Source: Microglena sp. YARC
Taxonomy: Eukaryota; Chlorophyta; Chlorophyceae; Chlamydomonadales; Chlamydomonadaceae
Assembly (NCBI GenBank): GCA_022414725.1
Contig: CM039462.1
Location: forward strand, 60,181,428 to 60,245,427
Reading direction: 5' to 3'
Length of the DNA stretch: 64,000 bases
Shown: in pieces, positions 41,246 to 55,074 of the stretch
Numbering within the stretch: the stretch's first letter is position 1
Layout of the letters: each line of letters begins with the position of its first letter
Position numbers and translations under genes: made by a program
The notes under the pieces: model-generated
The model's database searches: none
Told to the model about the DNA's origin: nothing
The model's input: only the letters and a program-made list of their open reading frames with translations

Positions 41246-44029
41246 ATGATGAAAGCGCATGCGTGAAAGAATCTGTGGCAACGCTTCCCCAGGCGCAAGA
41301 GCATCGTGAGGAATAGTATGGGGCGCCTGCTGAGAACAACTGAAACTCCAGAATCTGGGCGCCCCGATCAGTAAAACAATGATTCTGCATGACGGAAGAA
41401 CGCACGAGAACAACGTGATTCTGAATGAGAACAACGGCAACAGAAGAATATTAGCGCTCTCAGAATGGGCTCCATGATGAGCGAAAACGCACAGAAGAAT
41501 GAGCCGGCTCAAACCGGGGCGGCCTGAGGAGAGCAACAGAACAGAAGGACGCTCGGCCTGCACTGTTCAGGCATTAGGTCCAGGCTTGCCTGCCAGGCAT
41601 TTGCCTAAACGCCTTCTCTGATTTGGCATCGCTCCATCCTCGTTCCGGTTCTGAAATGAGCTCGCGCTTTTGCCTGTGAAGAGCTCCGCTGATCCTGGCT
41701 GCTATTGTCGCCCTTCCTTCCTAAATCTGGTTGATTGTGCGGCATTCATTGGTAAGCATAGAGAAGCAAAAGGATTATAGGACAATTAGTTTTCTAGCGC
41801 CATTATTGGTCTATACTGATTACTCACGCATCGACATGCGCGAAGAATATTTTATCGCTCGCATTTAATCTGCTCCTGTCATTTTTCCGGGAAATGTAGC
41901 CGGTAGGAGTCTGCGATGCGTATTCCGGCCTCAGCTCAAAAAGGCGGAAAGGGCGATAGGCTCGCAAGTGCTAATCTTGATGCGGAGGAGTGAAAGTGCA
42001 TGGCTGAAAAACTCACCTTGGAATTTGCCAATTTAACGGCACTAACGAAGTCGGCTCAGTAAACGATACCGCTATTAGCAACCCGCTAATTCAGCGATAG
42101 CCAGTGGTGGCGATGTTGGGTGATACGCTATTAGTAACCGTAATTAGCCGATTGCCAGCTAGTGTCGCATGCGGGAATCACGTATGTCTACATATATATA
42201 GACGCTTACAGGTCCAGGGGTATGGCCCAAATTCCGCTAAAGGAAACTAACCTAAAACGTGACGGGGAAGGCTAAAGAATATATTGACAAACTGAATCCA
42301 TAAAACAACCGTTTTACCTGACGGGCCCTGATTTCGTTCTACAGTTGATATTTTAAATTATACATATTAACCAGATTAATACAATTATTAATTAATTTAA
42401 TTAATAACCTCGACAAATTAATATTAATATAAAGATTGTGCTGACCTGCCCATCATGCCATCCCAGGATACTACATGACGCCCGCCGCCAAGCGTTTTGG
42501 TGCCCGACTGCACGCACTTGACACAACAATTCTTTAAACCCCCTCTGGGCACAGCACGCATATTTTCGTTTCAGCTTGAGTCAAACAGCGCAGCCCAAAA
42601 ACGAGGCAGTTGCAGTGCCCAAAACGATGGCGTTGCGTCAAAATCTGCAACCCAAAATGACAAAATGTAGTACTCTGATGGCCCAGTGGTTTCATTTTTG
42701 ACGACGCATCGACCCATTGACGTCGGCCATTCCGTGGGTAGAATGCTTACACCCGGAGACCCACTCCCGAATATCGGACGCCGCTGCCCCCCAACCCCCC
42801 CCATGGACTCCGCGCCTTGCGCTCCGCCATTGCGATGGCTACGCAAAATATCCTGAATATTTAGGGGTTGAGTAGCCAAATAGCTACTCAACCTTGGACT
42901 ACAAAAATCTGAAGATTAAAACACTGCTTGATGCATCACCAAAGCCTGCAACCCTGTTCGTAAGGCTGCAACCCTGTCGTACTCTCGCCACAGGACCCAT
43001 CCAGTCAAAACAGTGCGCCACATCAATATCAAGCTCACTTCGATTGGCGATCTCCAGCGGCGTCTCTCCCTCCCCTCCCCCTCCCTCCCCCCCCGATCCA
43101 TCCCTCCCTCCCCCCCCCAGCCCCCCCTATCCATCCCTCCATTCCTCCCTCCGCTCTCTTCTCCCCCCCCCCCCCTCCCATTCCCTCCATACCTCCCTCC
43201 CATACCTCAATCTCCATAGGCATCAACACTGCTGCGTGATAGGCTAGCAGTTAAGTCACATTCCCAGCCGCGGCTCTGAAATTCTCATCCACTGTAATGA
43301 GGCCGGTTTCCATCCAGTCCAAGCTTGCTCTGAATGCCCTGTCCTCAATGGGACCTTTATGTCTACACAGCTACCAGGCAGCCGAGCGCACAAGGCTCAG
43401 AGGTCAGTAAAGTGTTTGGAGTGCTTGTGGTGCATGTTGGTGTGTGGGGATGCTCTGCTGTGCGGTTGTGGGTTGTTGAGTCTGTACTCACGTGACCTTT
43501 TGTCGCTTCGTCTAGCTATTTCGCCCGCACGATGCCTGCTTGCCAGTGAGCGTGTCCATCCTCTGTGCGTTTGTGGTAGATCGTGTCCGCTTGCGCCCGT
43601 CTGGCGAGCACTTCTGATTGTCCCGGCTATGATGAGCGGGTTGCGCACGCTGCTCAGTGCTGATGGCACTACTATACATCAACTGCGTCCTGAATAGGAG
43701 TATTGTGTAGGGACTTGTCCGATATGGTGTTTCAGATACCCCTTCGCTGGCTCTCTGAGTAAATATAGTCACCAGTCTCATGTAGTGATTCAAGAGTTAA
43801 TGCTATCACGCCTTCTCCATCCAAGCCAAGCTGGTTGGAATTGCCCCCTTTGGTTTTTCCTTAGGAACGTCTACAAGGACCAGGGCAGCGGCAAGGGAAC
43901 AAGGAAAGGGTTCCCAGTGTGCGTGTGTTGGTGTGTGAGGTTGTCGGTGTGTTGAGGTGCTGCGGGTGTGGGGTGCGGCACAGGTGTGTGGCATTTTACT
44001 GGAAAGTCATGAGGTGTAGCCTCTTCCAG

Positions 44030-44245
44030 TGATATTATTAATGGCTTCTAGTGTTAGACCAGATTGCTCTGAGGATGAAGGGGTCGGGGGTTCGACTTCC
44101 CCTTCGGTCGCTCGTAGCATTTGCAGGTCCTGTTGCCCAACCGCGATGGTTTAGCTTGCTCCAGTTGAGGTCAGGAGGGACCGCCCTCCAAACGCGTACG
44201 ACGGGCTCCCTTAACACCACGCCCCACAGGCGTTATCATATCAGT
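44030..44245 (+). mobile_element. tRNA-derived SINE, corrupted duplicate
   Basis: The same insertion as 56,085-56,300, with indels in the A-box region and body. Confidence 0.7.
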
Positions 44246-45079
44246 GAGAGAGTATGACTGATTAATTTGGGGGGTCTACGGGCACCCTTTTATGTTTGTC
44301 ATAAAAGCGGCGCATTCTGCGGTAAGGAGCGGTGCGGAATTGGTATGCACCACAAGCGTTGCTCGAGGACCCCCCAATTTACCAGTGTAATGTGTGGGTA
44401 GGCGAATGTGAGTGCATAGAGGGTTATACTACGAATTCTCATTCCAAAGAGATGGAGCCCGTTTCCATCGCAGCCAAGCTCGTTTAAAGCCCTGTTCCAC
44501 ACACATTTTACACCACACACACACACACACACACACACCATATACAACACACACAATCATACACACACAACACCAACACCACACAAGCATACCACACACA
44601 CCACACAAAGCCCTGTCCCAGGTAAAAACATTTAGAAGGACCAAGGGGCAGGATGGCGGTGATTGAGTTACAGGCGAGGTGTAAGCATGAGCAAGCTGAG
44701 GTGGAGTATGTGCTGCTGTCATTGTTTGAGTGCCCATGTGTATGTTGTTACGTTGTTGTTTAATTCGTTTCCCATTCCAGCTTGTTTTGAATTGCCCTGT
44801 TCCACATGTGCGTCTACAAAGGGGGGACCAGGGGCAGGGGAAAAGGGGGTGAATTGGAGAGTTTAAAACAGGCGAGGTTGTAAGAATTGAAAGCAAGTTT
44901 GGAAGGTGGGAGTATTGTTGTGTATGTATTATGTGTTCAAAAGGCCCGTTTTTTATTTTAATTTTCCAGCTTTTTTTCAAGCTTGTTGGGAAAAAGGCCC
45001 TTGTCCCAGGAACCAAATTTTCTAAAGGAAAGGGGGGGACCCAGGGGAATCCTCCTTTTTTTCCCTTTTTTCCCCTTGT

Positions 45080-46079
45080 NNNNNNNNNNNNNNNNNNNNN
45101 NNNNNNNNNNNNNNNNNNNNNNNNNNNNNNNNNNNNNNNNNNNNNNNNNNNNNNNNNNNNNNNNNNNNNNNNNNNNNNNNNNNNNNNNNNNNNNNNNNNN
45201 NNNNNNNNNNNNNNNNNNNNNNNNNNNNNNNNNNNNNNNNNNNNNNNNNNNNNNNNNNNNNNNNNNNNNNNNNNNNNNNNNNNNNNNNNNNNNNNNNNNN
45301 NNNNNNNNNNNNNNNNNNNNNNNNNNNNNNNNNNNNNNNNNNNNNNNNNNNNNNNNNNNNNNNNNNNNNNNNNNNNNNNNNNNNNNNNNNNNNNNNNNNN
45401 NNNNNNNNNNNNNNNNNNNNNNNNNNNNNNNNNNNNNNNNNNNNNNNNNNNNNNNNNNNNNNNNNNNNNNNNNNNNNNNNNNNNNNNNNNNNNNNNNNNN
45501 NNNNNNNNNNNNNNNNNNNNNNNNNNNNNNNNNNNNNNNNNNNNNNNNNNNNNNNNNNNNNNNNNNNNNNNNNNNNNNNNNNNNNNNNNNNNNNNNNNNN
45601 NNNNNNNNNNNNNNNNNNNNNNNNNNNNNNNNNNNNNNNNNNNNNNNNNNNNNNNNNNNNNNNNNNNNNNNNNNNNNNNNNNNNNNNNNNNNNNNNNNNN
45701 NNNNNNNNNNNNNNNNNNNNNNNNNNNNNNNNNNNNNNNNNNNNNNNNNNNNNNNNNNNNNNNNNNNNNNNNNNNNNNNNNNNNNNNNNNNNNNNNNNNN
45801 NNNNNNNNNNNNNNNNNNNNNNNNNNNNNNNNNNNNNNNNNNNNNNNNNNNNNNNNNNNNNNNNNNNNNNNNNNNNNNNNNNNNNNNNNNNNNNNNNNNN
45901 NNNNNNNNNNNNNNNNNNNNNNNNNNNNNNNNNNNNNNNNNNNNNNNNNNNNNNNNNNNNNNNNNNNNNNNNNNNNNNNNNNNNNNNNNNNNNNNNNNNN
46001 NNNNNNNNNNNNNNNNNNNNNNNNNNNNNNNNNNNNNNNNNNNNNNNNNNNNNNNNNNNNNNNNNNNNNNNNNNNNNNN
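45080..46079. other. Assembly gap, exactly 1,000 N
   Basis: A round-number run of N. Sequence on both sides is of poor quality and both sides belong to the same locus, so the gap length carries no information. Frames spanning it are meaningless. Confidence 0.99.
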
Positions 46080-49000
46080 GGAGCGGGTGGTGGTCGCTTG
46101 TCTCTTCTCTCTGCTCTCAGCTCACTCTCTTCTGCAGTCTCAATTCATATATCTCTCCATCCATAACCCTTACTTGCCTCAGTCTGGAGGGCGTGTGGTC
46201 AGACTCCGATGGAGAGCTACGCCATTCAGGGAGAAGATTTTGTGAAGGATTTCTATTTAACCTTGACAGAAATTCAAGGAACCATAGTGGTTAGAAAATC
46301 CGCATGCAACTACTTACCACGATATTTCCTAACCGGGCGCTCATTCGCGTGGCCGACGTGGTTAAGGCGAATTGGACTAGATCAATTGGGTCCGCACAGG
46401 TTGAAATCTGTTGAAGCGTTTTGGTTTGGTAGTAGAGAGACATAGACAGAAAATAAGCACCAAGATCTCGTTGGTTTCGGTCCATCCGCGACCAAGCCGG
46501 TAGACCAGAGGGGGTTTCCTACTTACCACAATATGAGGCATTGTGTTCCAGCAGCGTAAGAGCCCTTGAAATATTCATTTTAAAACAGGCACACCACAAC
46601 TACGGGGGTGGTGGTGGTGGTCGGTCTGGTGTGGGGAAGATGTTGGGGTGTGGGGTGGGGGTCTTACCAATTTATTAGCTCTCCATAAATAGGTATCCGG
46701 CTCTCATATAACTCACTATCGGTACCTTCATTTTACGGTATCTATTTCCGTTTTGGGCGACGCAATGTTTTCCATTAAACCAAGCCAGAGCTCGACGATG
46801 GTTCTAGACTATGAGTACCTTCATGCTTGGAATTGGAAATGAAAGATTGGGTGCTCGCAATGAGCGGGTGCAGTGTCAGCACAGGCACACCTTGCGCCGC
46901 GTTCCCATCTTGGGCTGTTATATCAGCATGACCAAGCCGGTATCGAGCTGTCTACCAGAACCAAGCTTCCACACATACAGACGTGACTGCGGATCGGTCT
47001 CTCTCATAAACTGTCAAATGAAGAATGAAAAGAGAACTGATGGGCGTCAGCTTTCTATAACGATCTTCATGACAATTCGCGGGATAGAACTGCCCGCTGC
47101 CTTGCCGCCATGGGCTCTCGCTTGTTAACCTGCGACGAAGCCAAGCCGGCCAAGCCACGCCACTCAGGACTCTAGTGCCTTATGCCGATAGTATTATCGT
47201 AGAATGAATTGCCGTTCCGTAAGTCGTAGTTTCAGCGGTAGGCCCTGCCCTGTCATCTTGGCGTTAGTTAGGGGCTTAACACCTGCAGCGCTTTGTTAAA
47301 CTTTTTTCAACACTACAGGATTACTGCGCTATCAACACGTGTTTATTTGTTTTATGTTCAAGGATTCGCCCCCTTCCTGCGCATAACATATGGCCGTGTT
47401 TTGCTCTCGCGTATATAAATCAGCATAGCAGGCGAACTAAAGCTGCAGACCGCAGGAACTTGCGAGACAGGACCTTCTTCTGTCCAGACGTAAAATGACA
47501 AACCATGCGTAACAAACGCTCACTCACACTCACAATGTTATAAGGTTCGGTACTCGGGCACAGTATCAGTGGGTAGGCAGAGAACATTGAATTTAATATA
47601 AGTATTTTTTGACATGGATGAGTGTCAAATGGGTAGGTCTCTCGTGCGCTATGCTTAGACTCAAGGATTTTGTACATGTCAGTGGCGGGGGTCACTCCTG
47701 ACATTAGCGAGGGGGTAGGAAACTGAAGAAGTGAACTTGGTGTTCCATAGGTGTTGAGCACAATGTTGAGCTGCTCGCAGGCGCATGTCGGGCGTCGAAA
47801 AGACAGATGAGGGGGTAGTGCTGTTGGGCGCCCGTGAGGGCAGAGAGATGCCGGACCAGGATCAAATCACACATGCAACATCACTAGGCCCTACACTGAA
47901 CGAGATTTTCTACTCACGGAGCAGTCTGTGTTTGACCAGTTGAAAGACAAGCTTATGAATTCCCACGCAGGGGGATGAACTGGGACAAACTGTGAAATGA
48001 ACTTATTGTTCCGCGAGAAAACAGTGCGGAGCTTTGTCTGTATCGTCAGATATTTGGCCTGGCATCTGAGAATTCCTCGACAAGAAGTGTGAAACCTGAG
48101 AAATTCGTCGAGCAGGGATTTCAGCATGTCGAGATGAGAAACGATTGGTCAGTTCATCCTGAATGCATATAAGACAAGGCTGAAAGGGCCTTGCAGCGAC
48201 GACTCGAAACAAGGTTGGGAACAGGGGTAATGGACTTCGTTGCAAACTCTGGTCAGCTCGTTAAAACGCACATACGTCAAAATATGGGTCAGTCGCTTTT
48301 GTATGCAAAACTGGGACATGCCATGGGTGGTTCCAGACGCTGCTGGTACGCAGACGCACAATGTCAGAAAGAGTTCAGGGGTTGGCGTTGCAGATGGTGA
48401 CAAGGATGGAGGGCCATTGCAGGGGAGGGTCTGTTGACAGGACAAGGCAAACAGTCCGGTGCCTCGCAGGGATGCAGGCTTACAATGGTTCGGGTTGCGT
48501 CTGCAGGCAGGCTAGAGTGGGGGTGGCCTCAAGAAGTAGCTGACGCACGTACTGCAGAAAGCATGGGCTGTGGTGGTTTTCGCGGAGAGTTCGGCTAAGT
48601 GAACTGAATCGTCTTCGCTAAGGCCGGCGCGCGCAACTGGGGGAAAACTTCTCTAATCGCTGGTATCGCCCTTGGAATTTCCGTGAGGTATCCAGCGCAC
48701 GGGGGGAATTAGATATTTGGGAAACAGCGAGCAGCCAGAGTCGCTGAAACAGCCATGTGAACAATCCAATCCAATCCATACTTCAGAGGTCTGCAGGCTG
48801 GAGGGGTCGGTTTAGACAGCCAAGGAACAGATCCAATCAATCCATTATTTCACAGGATCTGCAGTGTGAGTCGGCTAAAGCCAAGGGACAACAATCCAAT
48901 CCTAATTTCACAGGTCTGCAGGGCTAGAGTCAGGCTTAACAGCAGGCAAGGGACATCCAATCCAATCTAATTTCAGAGGTCTGCAGGTCAGTTGTGCTTT

Positions 49001-50825
49001 CAGGTGGTCATGTCTGAGTGTGTGGCAACAATGTGACGCAAGGTCGATTTAGGACTGTGGGGCGTCAATGCCTGCCTGCGAATGACTGACCACATGGGGC
49101 AGCTCCCTCAGCCCATGCAAGTTATTCTTACAGTCCAGGGGAAGGGCAGTAAGCACCACGCCTGCAACATAGCACACTGTGGGGCGCCAATGCTAGTGAA
49201 ATCCTGACCTATGGGGCAGCTCCTTAAGCTATGCAAGTTCTTATATTGGTTTCAGGGGAAGGCCAGTGGTACGCACCCCTTAGACTGCGGCATAAATAAA
49301 TAAATAGTATCCGTATCCTATTAGCGGCGAGCGAGGTTGAGGGGGGCAGCCGTATGCTTTGCACTTGGGGCAACCACCAATGCAATATAGTAATAGAGTC
49401 AAGCATCGGCGGAGAGGCCCTTTTCGCCCAAATTGGCAGGCTCAAGGGTAATTTGCCTGCTTATCTGGGAGGGCAAGGCTAATTGGGGCCCGGGGCTCAA
49501 GGCAAAGCTTACTGGGCAATTAGGTGGGGGGCACCACATGCAGTCAGCCCCTTGGTATTGGCTTGAAAAAAGGGTGCATTATAGGTGAAAAGGGTGACCA
49601 CAGCGGGTGTAAATTGGGTGTGTACAAAAGGGTATCAAAGAACCCCTAAATTATTTGGGGGCTCATCCGCATCCGGCCTTTTATTCTGGCGCGGTATAAG
49701 ACCTTAGTGGACGGTGAAAAGGGTGCGCCAAGGGTGTAAAGGGTGCGTTATGGGTGAAAGGGGTGCCAAGGGGGTGTAAAAAAAGGGTGCGATGTAAGGG
49801 TCCAGAGAAGGGTGCAAAAAGGGTGGAACCCCTTGCATCTTTGCAGAGGGGTGGGAATTGGCTTCTTGATGCATGCGCCTCCTGTCGTCGAGTCTCACAA
49901 GCTCTTTAAACCAAACGTTTGCAGAGGGGGGGCTAGCCTCCTGATGCGTGCCTCTCTTTGGTCGCCGCAGTCTCACAAGTTCTAACCAACATTTGCAGCG
50001 GGGGTTGGCCTCCTGATGCGTGCCTCTCCTGTCGTCGAGTCTCACAAGTTTCTAACCAAACATTTTGCAGCGGGGGGTTGGCCTCCTGATGCGTGCCTCT
50101 CCTGTTGTCGAGTCTCACAAGTTTAAACCAAGGGTGCAACCGGGGTTCAACTGTTTGTTTGTTTCGAAAAAAAATATACTGATATGCATCCTTCAACGTG
50201 CCAGCCTGCGGGTTTTCAGTGATGGATCTTCAAACCCTAGCTAGCCTTCTGTCTAAGACAGATTTGTTTTTCATTCAGAAAGTAGGTTGCCTGGTAGCTT
50301 CATGGGTTTAGGCCTCCTCCAGGGACGGAGTCCTGGTAGCTTTAGTAGGGCCGCCCCGGGGTGTTCGGGGGACAGCGCAACCCGATAGGTGGGGGGTTTG
50401 GGGGTCTTAGGTAGCGAATATTTTGGCCAAAACGGATTCTCGGGTAGAGATTTGGACAGGTAGCGGAAAACAGATCTCCAGTATCAGGCTAATGAGGACT
50501 TGGGCGTCATCATCAGTACCTCACGTCTGTTTTCCTAAAAGCCAGCCTGCATCATAAGAAAAAAACGTGTTTCTCATGGCAATACCTTGTGCAATTTATT
50601 AACAAATGCGACAAGAATCGCACAATTAAATTATCATCCCATGTGGGATGACGATTGAAATATTATTGTATAATTCAATGATCACTGTAGCAACAAACTC
50701 AGGGCCCCCGTCGGTAAAACGATTGTGTTGGTGTTCAATTCATCGAATACCTTGCCTTTTTAGCCCTTCCTTTCACGGTTGGGCTAGTCCCTTAAGCCTA
50801 TTTTGGCCTACCCCTGGACTGTAAC

Positions 50826-52598
50826 TTACACGCATCATACCAGTCATGCATTCAGATGCACATGCATACACCACACAGGGACCTGTCATCACACATATGC
50901 ACACACATACATGCCATCGGTACACATGGCACATGCATGCATACACACATACATGTCATCATTCAGATGCATACACCTGTCATCATACATATGCACACAC
51001 ATGCACAACACATACACAAACAAACATGCATACACACATGCCAGCCATCATACAGATGCACATGCGTACACACATACATGTCGTCAGTTACATATGCACA
51101 TGCATACACACACATACCTGTCATCATACATATCTGCCATCATACACATGCACATGCATGCATACACACATGCACACACACATACCTGCATCATCACTTG
51201 CACATGCATAAAACACACAAATATGTCATCATACACATGCACATAATGGCACACACACATACCTGCCATCATACACATGCACATGCATGCATACACACAT
51301 GCACACACACATACCTGCCATCATACACATGCACATGCATAAACACAACAAACATGTCATCATACACATGCACATGCATGCACACACACATACCTGCACA
51401 CCACACATGCACATGCATGCATACACACATGCACACACACATACTGCCATCATACACATGCACATGCATAAACACACAACATGTCATCATACACATGCAC
51501 ATGCATGCACACACACATACCTGCCATCATACATATGCACATGCATGCATACACACACATGCACACACACGCCTCCATCATACAGATGCACACGCATACA
51601 CACACCCCTGCCATCATACAGATGCACATGCATGCATACACACATACATGTCATCATTCAGATGCATACACCTGCCATCATACATATACACATGCACACA
51701 CACACATGCCTGCCATCATACAGATGCACATGCATACCAACACACATGCACACACATATCTGTCATCACTTACATGCAGCATGCACATGCACACACATAA
51801 ACGTATCATACACATGCACATGCATGTATGCATACACACATATGCCTGCCATCATACATATGCACATGCATACACACACAAACATGTCATCATACACATG
51901 CACGCATACACACACAAACATGTCATCATACACATGCACATGCATGCACACACAATACACACACATGCATACACACACATGCATACACACATATGCCTGC
52001 CATCATACATATGCACATGCATACACACACAAACATGTCATCATACACATACACATGCACATGCATGCACACACACACACCTGTCATCATACATATGCAC
52101 ATACACACATGCCTACACACATACATACATGTCATCATACAGATCCAGAGCATCCCTGTCATCATACATATGCACATGCATACACACACACATGCATACA
52201 CACATGCATACACACATGTCTGCCATCATACATATGCGCATGCATACACACACATACATGTTCATCATACATATGCACATACACACACATGCATACACAC
52301 ACAATGCATACACACACATGCACACACACACATGCATCATGTCTGGCATCATACATTTGCACATGCATACATACACATACATGTCATCATGCACATGCAC
52401 ATGCATGCACACACACATACCAGTCATCATACATATGCACATACACACACATACATGTCATCATACATATGCACACACATACATGTCATCATACATATGC
52501 ACATACATACATGTCATCATACATATGCACATGCATACACACACATGCATACACACATGTCTACCATCATACATATGCGCATGCATACACACACATAC
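50826..52598 (-). repeat. About 40-bp array of EF-c donor-edge copies, over 40 units
   Basis: Each unit has the form CACATACCTGTCATCATACA plus TATGCACATGCATACACA. In gene sense this is the last codons of EF-c (Y-D-D-R, with the third base of the codon variable), the donor CAG|GTATGTGTG, and TG-rich filler. Nearly every unit keeps AG|GTATGT. The array sits directly downstream of the real donor at 52,598. Confidence 0.9.
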
Positions 52599-52717
52599 CT
52601 GTCATCATACAGCTCCAGAGCATCTCCGGCACCCGAGTCCCATAGGAGGTGGAAGAATTCCTCTCGGCTAATCACTCCATCGCCATTGCTGTCAGCCTCT
52701 CGCAACATTTTCTTGGC
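52599..52717 (-). CDS. EF-c exon: EF-hand 4 of a CDPK-type calmodulin-like domain
   Basis: The acceptor CCCTGGCAG ends at 52,718 and the donor GACAG|GTATGTG starts at 52,598; phase 0 at the start, two bases left at the end. It reads AKKMLREADSNGDGVISREE then FFHLLWDSG..ALELYDD. The loop D-S-N-G-D-G-V-I-S-R-E-E has all canonical Ca2+ ligands (D1, N3, D5, S9, E12). KKMLREAD before the loop and EEFFHLL after it match the last EF-hand of CDPKs and calmodulin. Acidic residues and LYDD follow, near where CDPKs usually end. The following exon is not identified. The frame is clean here and broken in the duplicate at 40.0 kb. Confidence 0.85.
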
Positions 52718-52835
52718 CTGCCAGGGACACAGCACACTGAGGTCAGACGTGTCCAATTTAACTGCCAGGGACACAGTATACGGAGGTCAGACGTGTACAA
52801 TTGTACTGCCAGGGACACAGCACACGGAGGTCAGA
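52718..52835 (-). repeat. EF-c acceptor-edge copies, two to three units
   Basis: About 50-bp units of TGCCAGGGACACAGCACAC, GGAGGTCAGACGTGTAC on the plus strand: the CCTGGCAG acceptor with little or no exon. The TGTATG microsatellite at 52,846-52,920 follows. Confidence 0.75.
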
Positions 52836-52949
52836 CTTGTACACATGTATGTATGTATGTATGTGTGTATGTATGTATGTATGTTTGTATGTATGTATGT
52901 ATGTATGTATGTATGTATGTACTAGTACATTGCCCGTGTGGCCGGAGCC

Positions 52950-53400
52950 CCCCCCCCCCCCCCCCCCCCCCCAGGTCCTGGGTCCTGTTCTGGCCTTGGT
53001 TACATAACGTGCAACGCGCTTGAACGTACACCCTCCCCCCCCTTACTCACATGCACACAGTCAAGATATTTCCCCCTTTGCAAAATATCGAACACATGCC
53101 CTTGCTTTCCCTACCATAAATATACCCCCCCACCCCCAGCCCACAGGACCTACATGATCCCTGTTTCCTAACTTCCTGCCCCCCATCCCCACCCTCTTGA
53201 CACACACTCTGTTTATCCCCCTTGCACCCACCTAGCCCCCAGTCATCTCCACACACCCAATATACCCCCCTACCCCCAGCCATCTCCACACCACCCACAT
53301 TTACCCCCGTACCCACACACACACACATCCATCTCCACCCTCCCTCCATGCTCCCCTCCCTATGACCTATCCCTACCTCGTACACTTCACTCCAGCTGTG
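52950..53400. repeat. C-rich tract
   Basis: A run of C at 52,950-52,973, then CCCCCACCCC and CCATCTCCACAC units, G-rich in gene sense. Confidence 0.75.
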
Positions 53401-54600
53401 CCGCTGAGATCGTGCTGAAAGTGCAGGCTGGGTATTGAACCTACCACAGGTTTCAAACGCTCAGATTCCGATCATACCGAGAACACCGGATCTGCGCGAT
53501 TGCAAGGCTACAAACTTGCGCTTCTACTCGTGCAGTGGCACAGTTGGGAAAAGTTCGCCTTATATCCAGTCAACACTCTGCAGCAAATTCGCAGCGTCAT
53601 CTTTCATGATCGTCGATACAACGAAAAGAGATTGCATAGATGGGATGTGCGGTGAAAGCGCAAGAAATGGAATGGGCATGAAGATCTGAAGGAAGTCAAA
53701 TTTCTCGAAAACAATTGGCTGCCAACCATGATGAAAAGCGCATGCGTGGAAATAATGGTGGCAACGCTCCCAGGCGGAAGAGCACTGAGGATAGTATGGG
53801 CGCCTGATGAGAACAACGAGAACTCAGAATGGGCGCCCGATAAGAACAATGATTCTGATGAGAACAACGCACGAGAAACAACGATTCTGATGAGAACAAC
53901 GCAACAGAAGAATTAGCGCTCAGAATGGGCTTCGATGATGAGGAAAACGCAACAGAAGAATGAGCGCTCAGAACGGGCGCCTGAGGAGAGCAACAGAACA
54001 GAAGACGCTCGGCCTGCCTGTCAGCATAGGTCCAGGCTGACCTGCAGCATTTGCTAAACGCCTTCTCTGATTTGCATCGCTCCTATCCTCGTCGGTCTGA
54101 AGAGCTCGCCTTTTGCTGTGAAGAGCTCGCTGACTGGCTGTATTCGTCGCCCTTCTTCCTAAATCTGGTTGATTGTGCGCATTCATGGTGGCATAGAGAA
54201 GCAAAAGATTATAGACAATTAGTTTGAGCGCCATTATTGGTCTATACTGATACTCAGATCGAATGCGGAAGAATATTTATCGCTTCGCATTTATCTGCTC
54301 TGTCATTTTTCGAAATGTGGGTAAGGGAGTTGGAATGGGTATTCGGCTCAGTCAAAAAGGCGGAAAGGGCGATGGCTCGCAAGTGTAATCTTGATGCGGA
54401 GGAGTGAAAGTTGCATGCTGAAAACTCACCTGGGAATTTGAATTTTACGCACTCGAAGTCGGCTCAGTAAAGATACGCTATTAGCAACCCGCTAATTCAG
54501 CCGATAGCCAGGGTGGGGAGTTGGGTGATACGCTATTAGTAACCCGCTAATTTAGCCGATTGCCAGCTAGTGTCCGCATGCGGGAATCCACGTATGTCTA
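53400..54600. other. Low-quality stretch with GAGAACAACG repeats
   Basis: 53,400-53,700 corresponds to the open segment at 40.87-41.25 kb. 53,800-53,970 holds GATGAGAACAACG and CAGAATGGGCGCC short repeats. 54,475-54,580 has a direct repeat (GATACGCTATTAG, AACCCGCTAATT). No exon is readable in this copy. Confidence 0.5.
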
Positions 54601-54609
54601 CATATATAT

Positions 54610-54760
54610 AGACGCTACAGTCCAGGGTAGGCCAAATACGCTAAAGGAACTAACCTAAACGTGACGGGAAGGGCTAAAAATATATGACAAACTGAATCCT
54701 AAACAACCGTTTTACCGACGGGGGGCCCTGATTTCGTTCTACAGTGATATTTTAATTATA
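54610..54760 (+). repeat. Rep-A copy
   Basis: CTACAGTCCAGGGTAGGCC start next to a TATATATA tract, GTTTTACCGACGGG in the middle, CTACAGTGAT end. Confidence 0.7.
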
Positions 54761-54852
54761 CAATTAACAGGATTAATACAATTATTAATTAATTTATTAA
54801 TTAACTCGACAATTAATATAAATATAAAGATGTGCTGACCTGCATCATGCCA

Positions 54853-55060
54853 TCCAGGATACTACAATGAACGCGCGCAAGGTTTTGGTGCCCGACTGCA
54901 CGATTGACACAACAATTTAAACCCCCTCTGGGCACAGCACGCATATTTTCGTTTTCAGTTGAGTCAAAAGCGCAGCCCAAAACGAGGCAGTTGCAGCCCA
55001 AACGAGGCAGTTGCGTCAAAATCGCAACCCAAAATGACAAAATGTAGTACTCTGATGCCC
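54853..55060. mobile_element. MITE-1 copy
   Basis: GGATACTACA at the left and TGTAGTACTC at the right. The interior (CCCCCTCTGGGCACAGCAC, TCAGTTGAGTCAAAAGCGC) is the reverse complement of the copy at 57.55 kb. It contains an internal duplication of CCCAAAACGAGGCAGTTG. Confidence 0.7.
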
Positions 55061-55074
55061 AGTGTTTCATTTTT

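Larger units (their letters stand above)
34325..45060. repeat. Left member of a falsely duplicated segment
   Basis: It runs colinear with 46,238-56,970: tRNA-Ser-like sequence, 61-bp array, ATACATGCAC donor array, EF-c exon, Rep-A, MITE-1, hairpin element, SINE and EF-b edge copies occur in the same order in both. Agreement is good near 37.4-38.1 kb and falls toward the gap, where this member gains many one- to three-base insertions. The pattern fits raw long-read extension at a contig end. Confidence 0.85.

Noticed and set aside
44931..46245. Frames of 411 and 420 codons spanning the gap
   Set aside because: Mostly N; an artefact of translating an unknown sequence.
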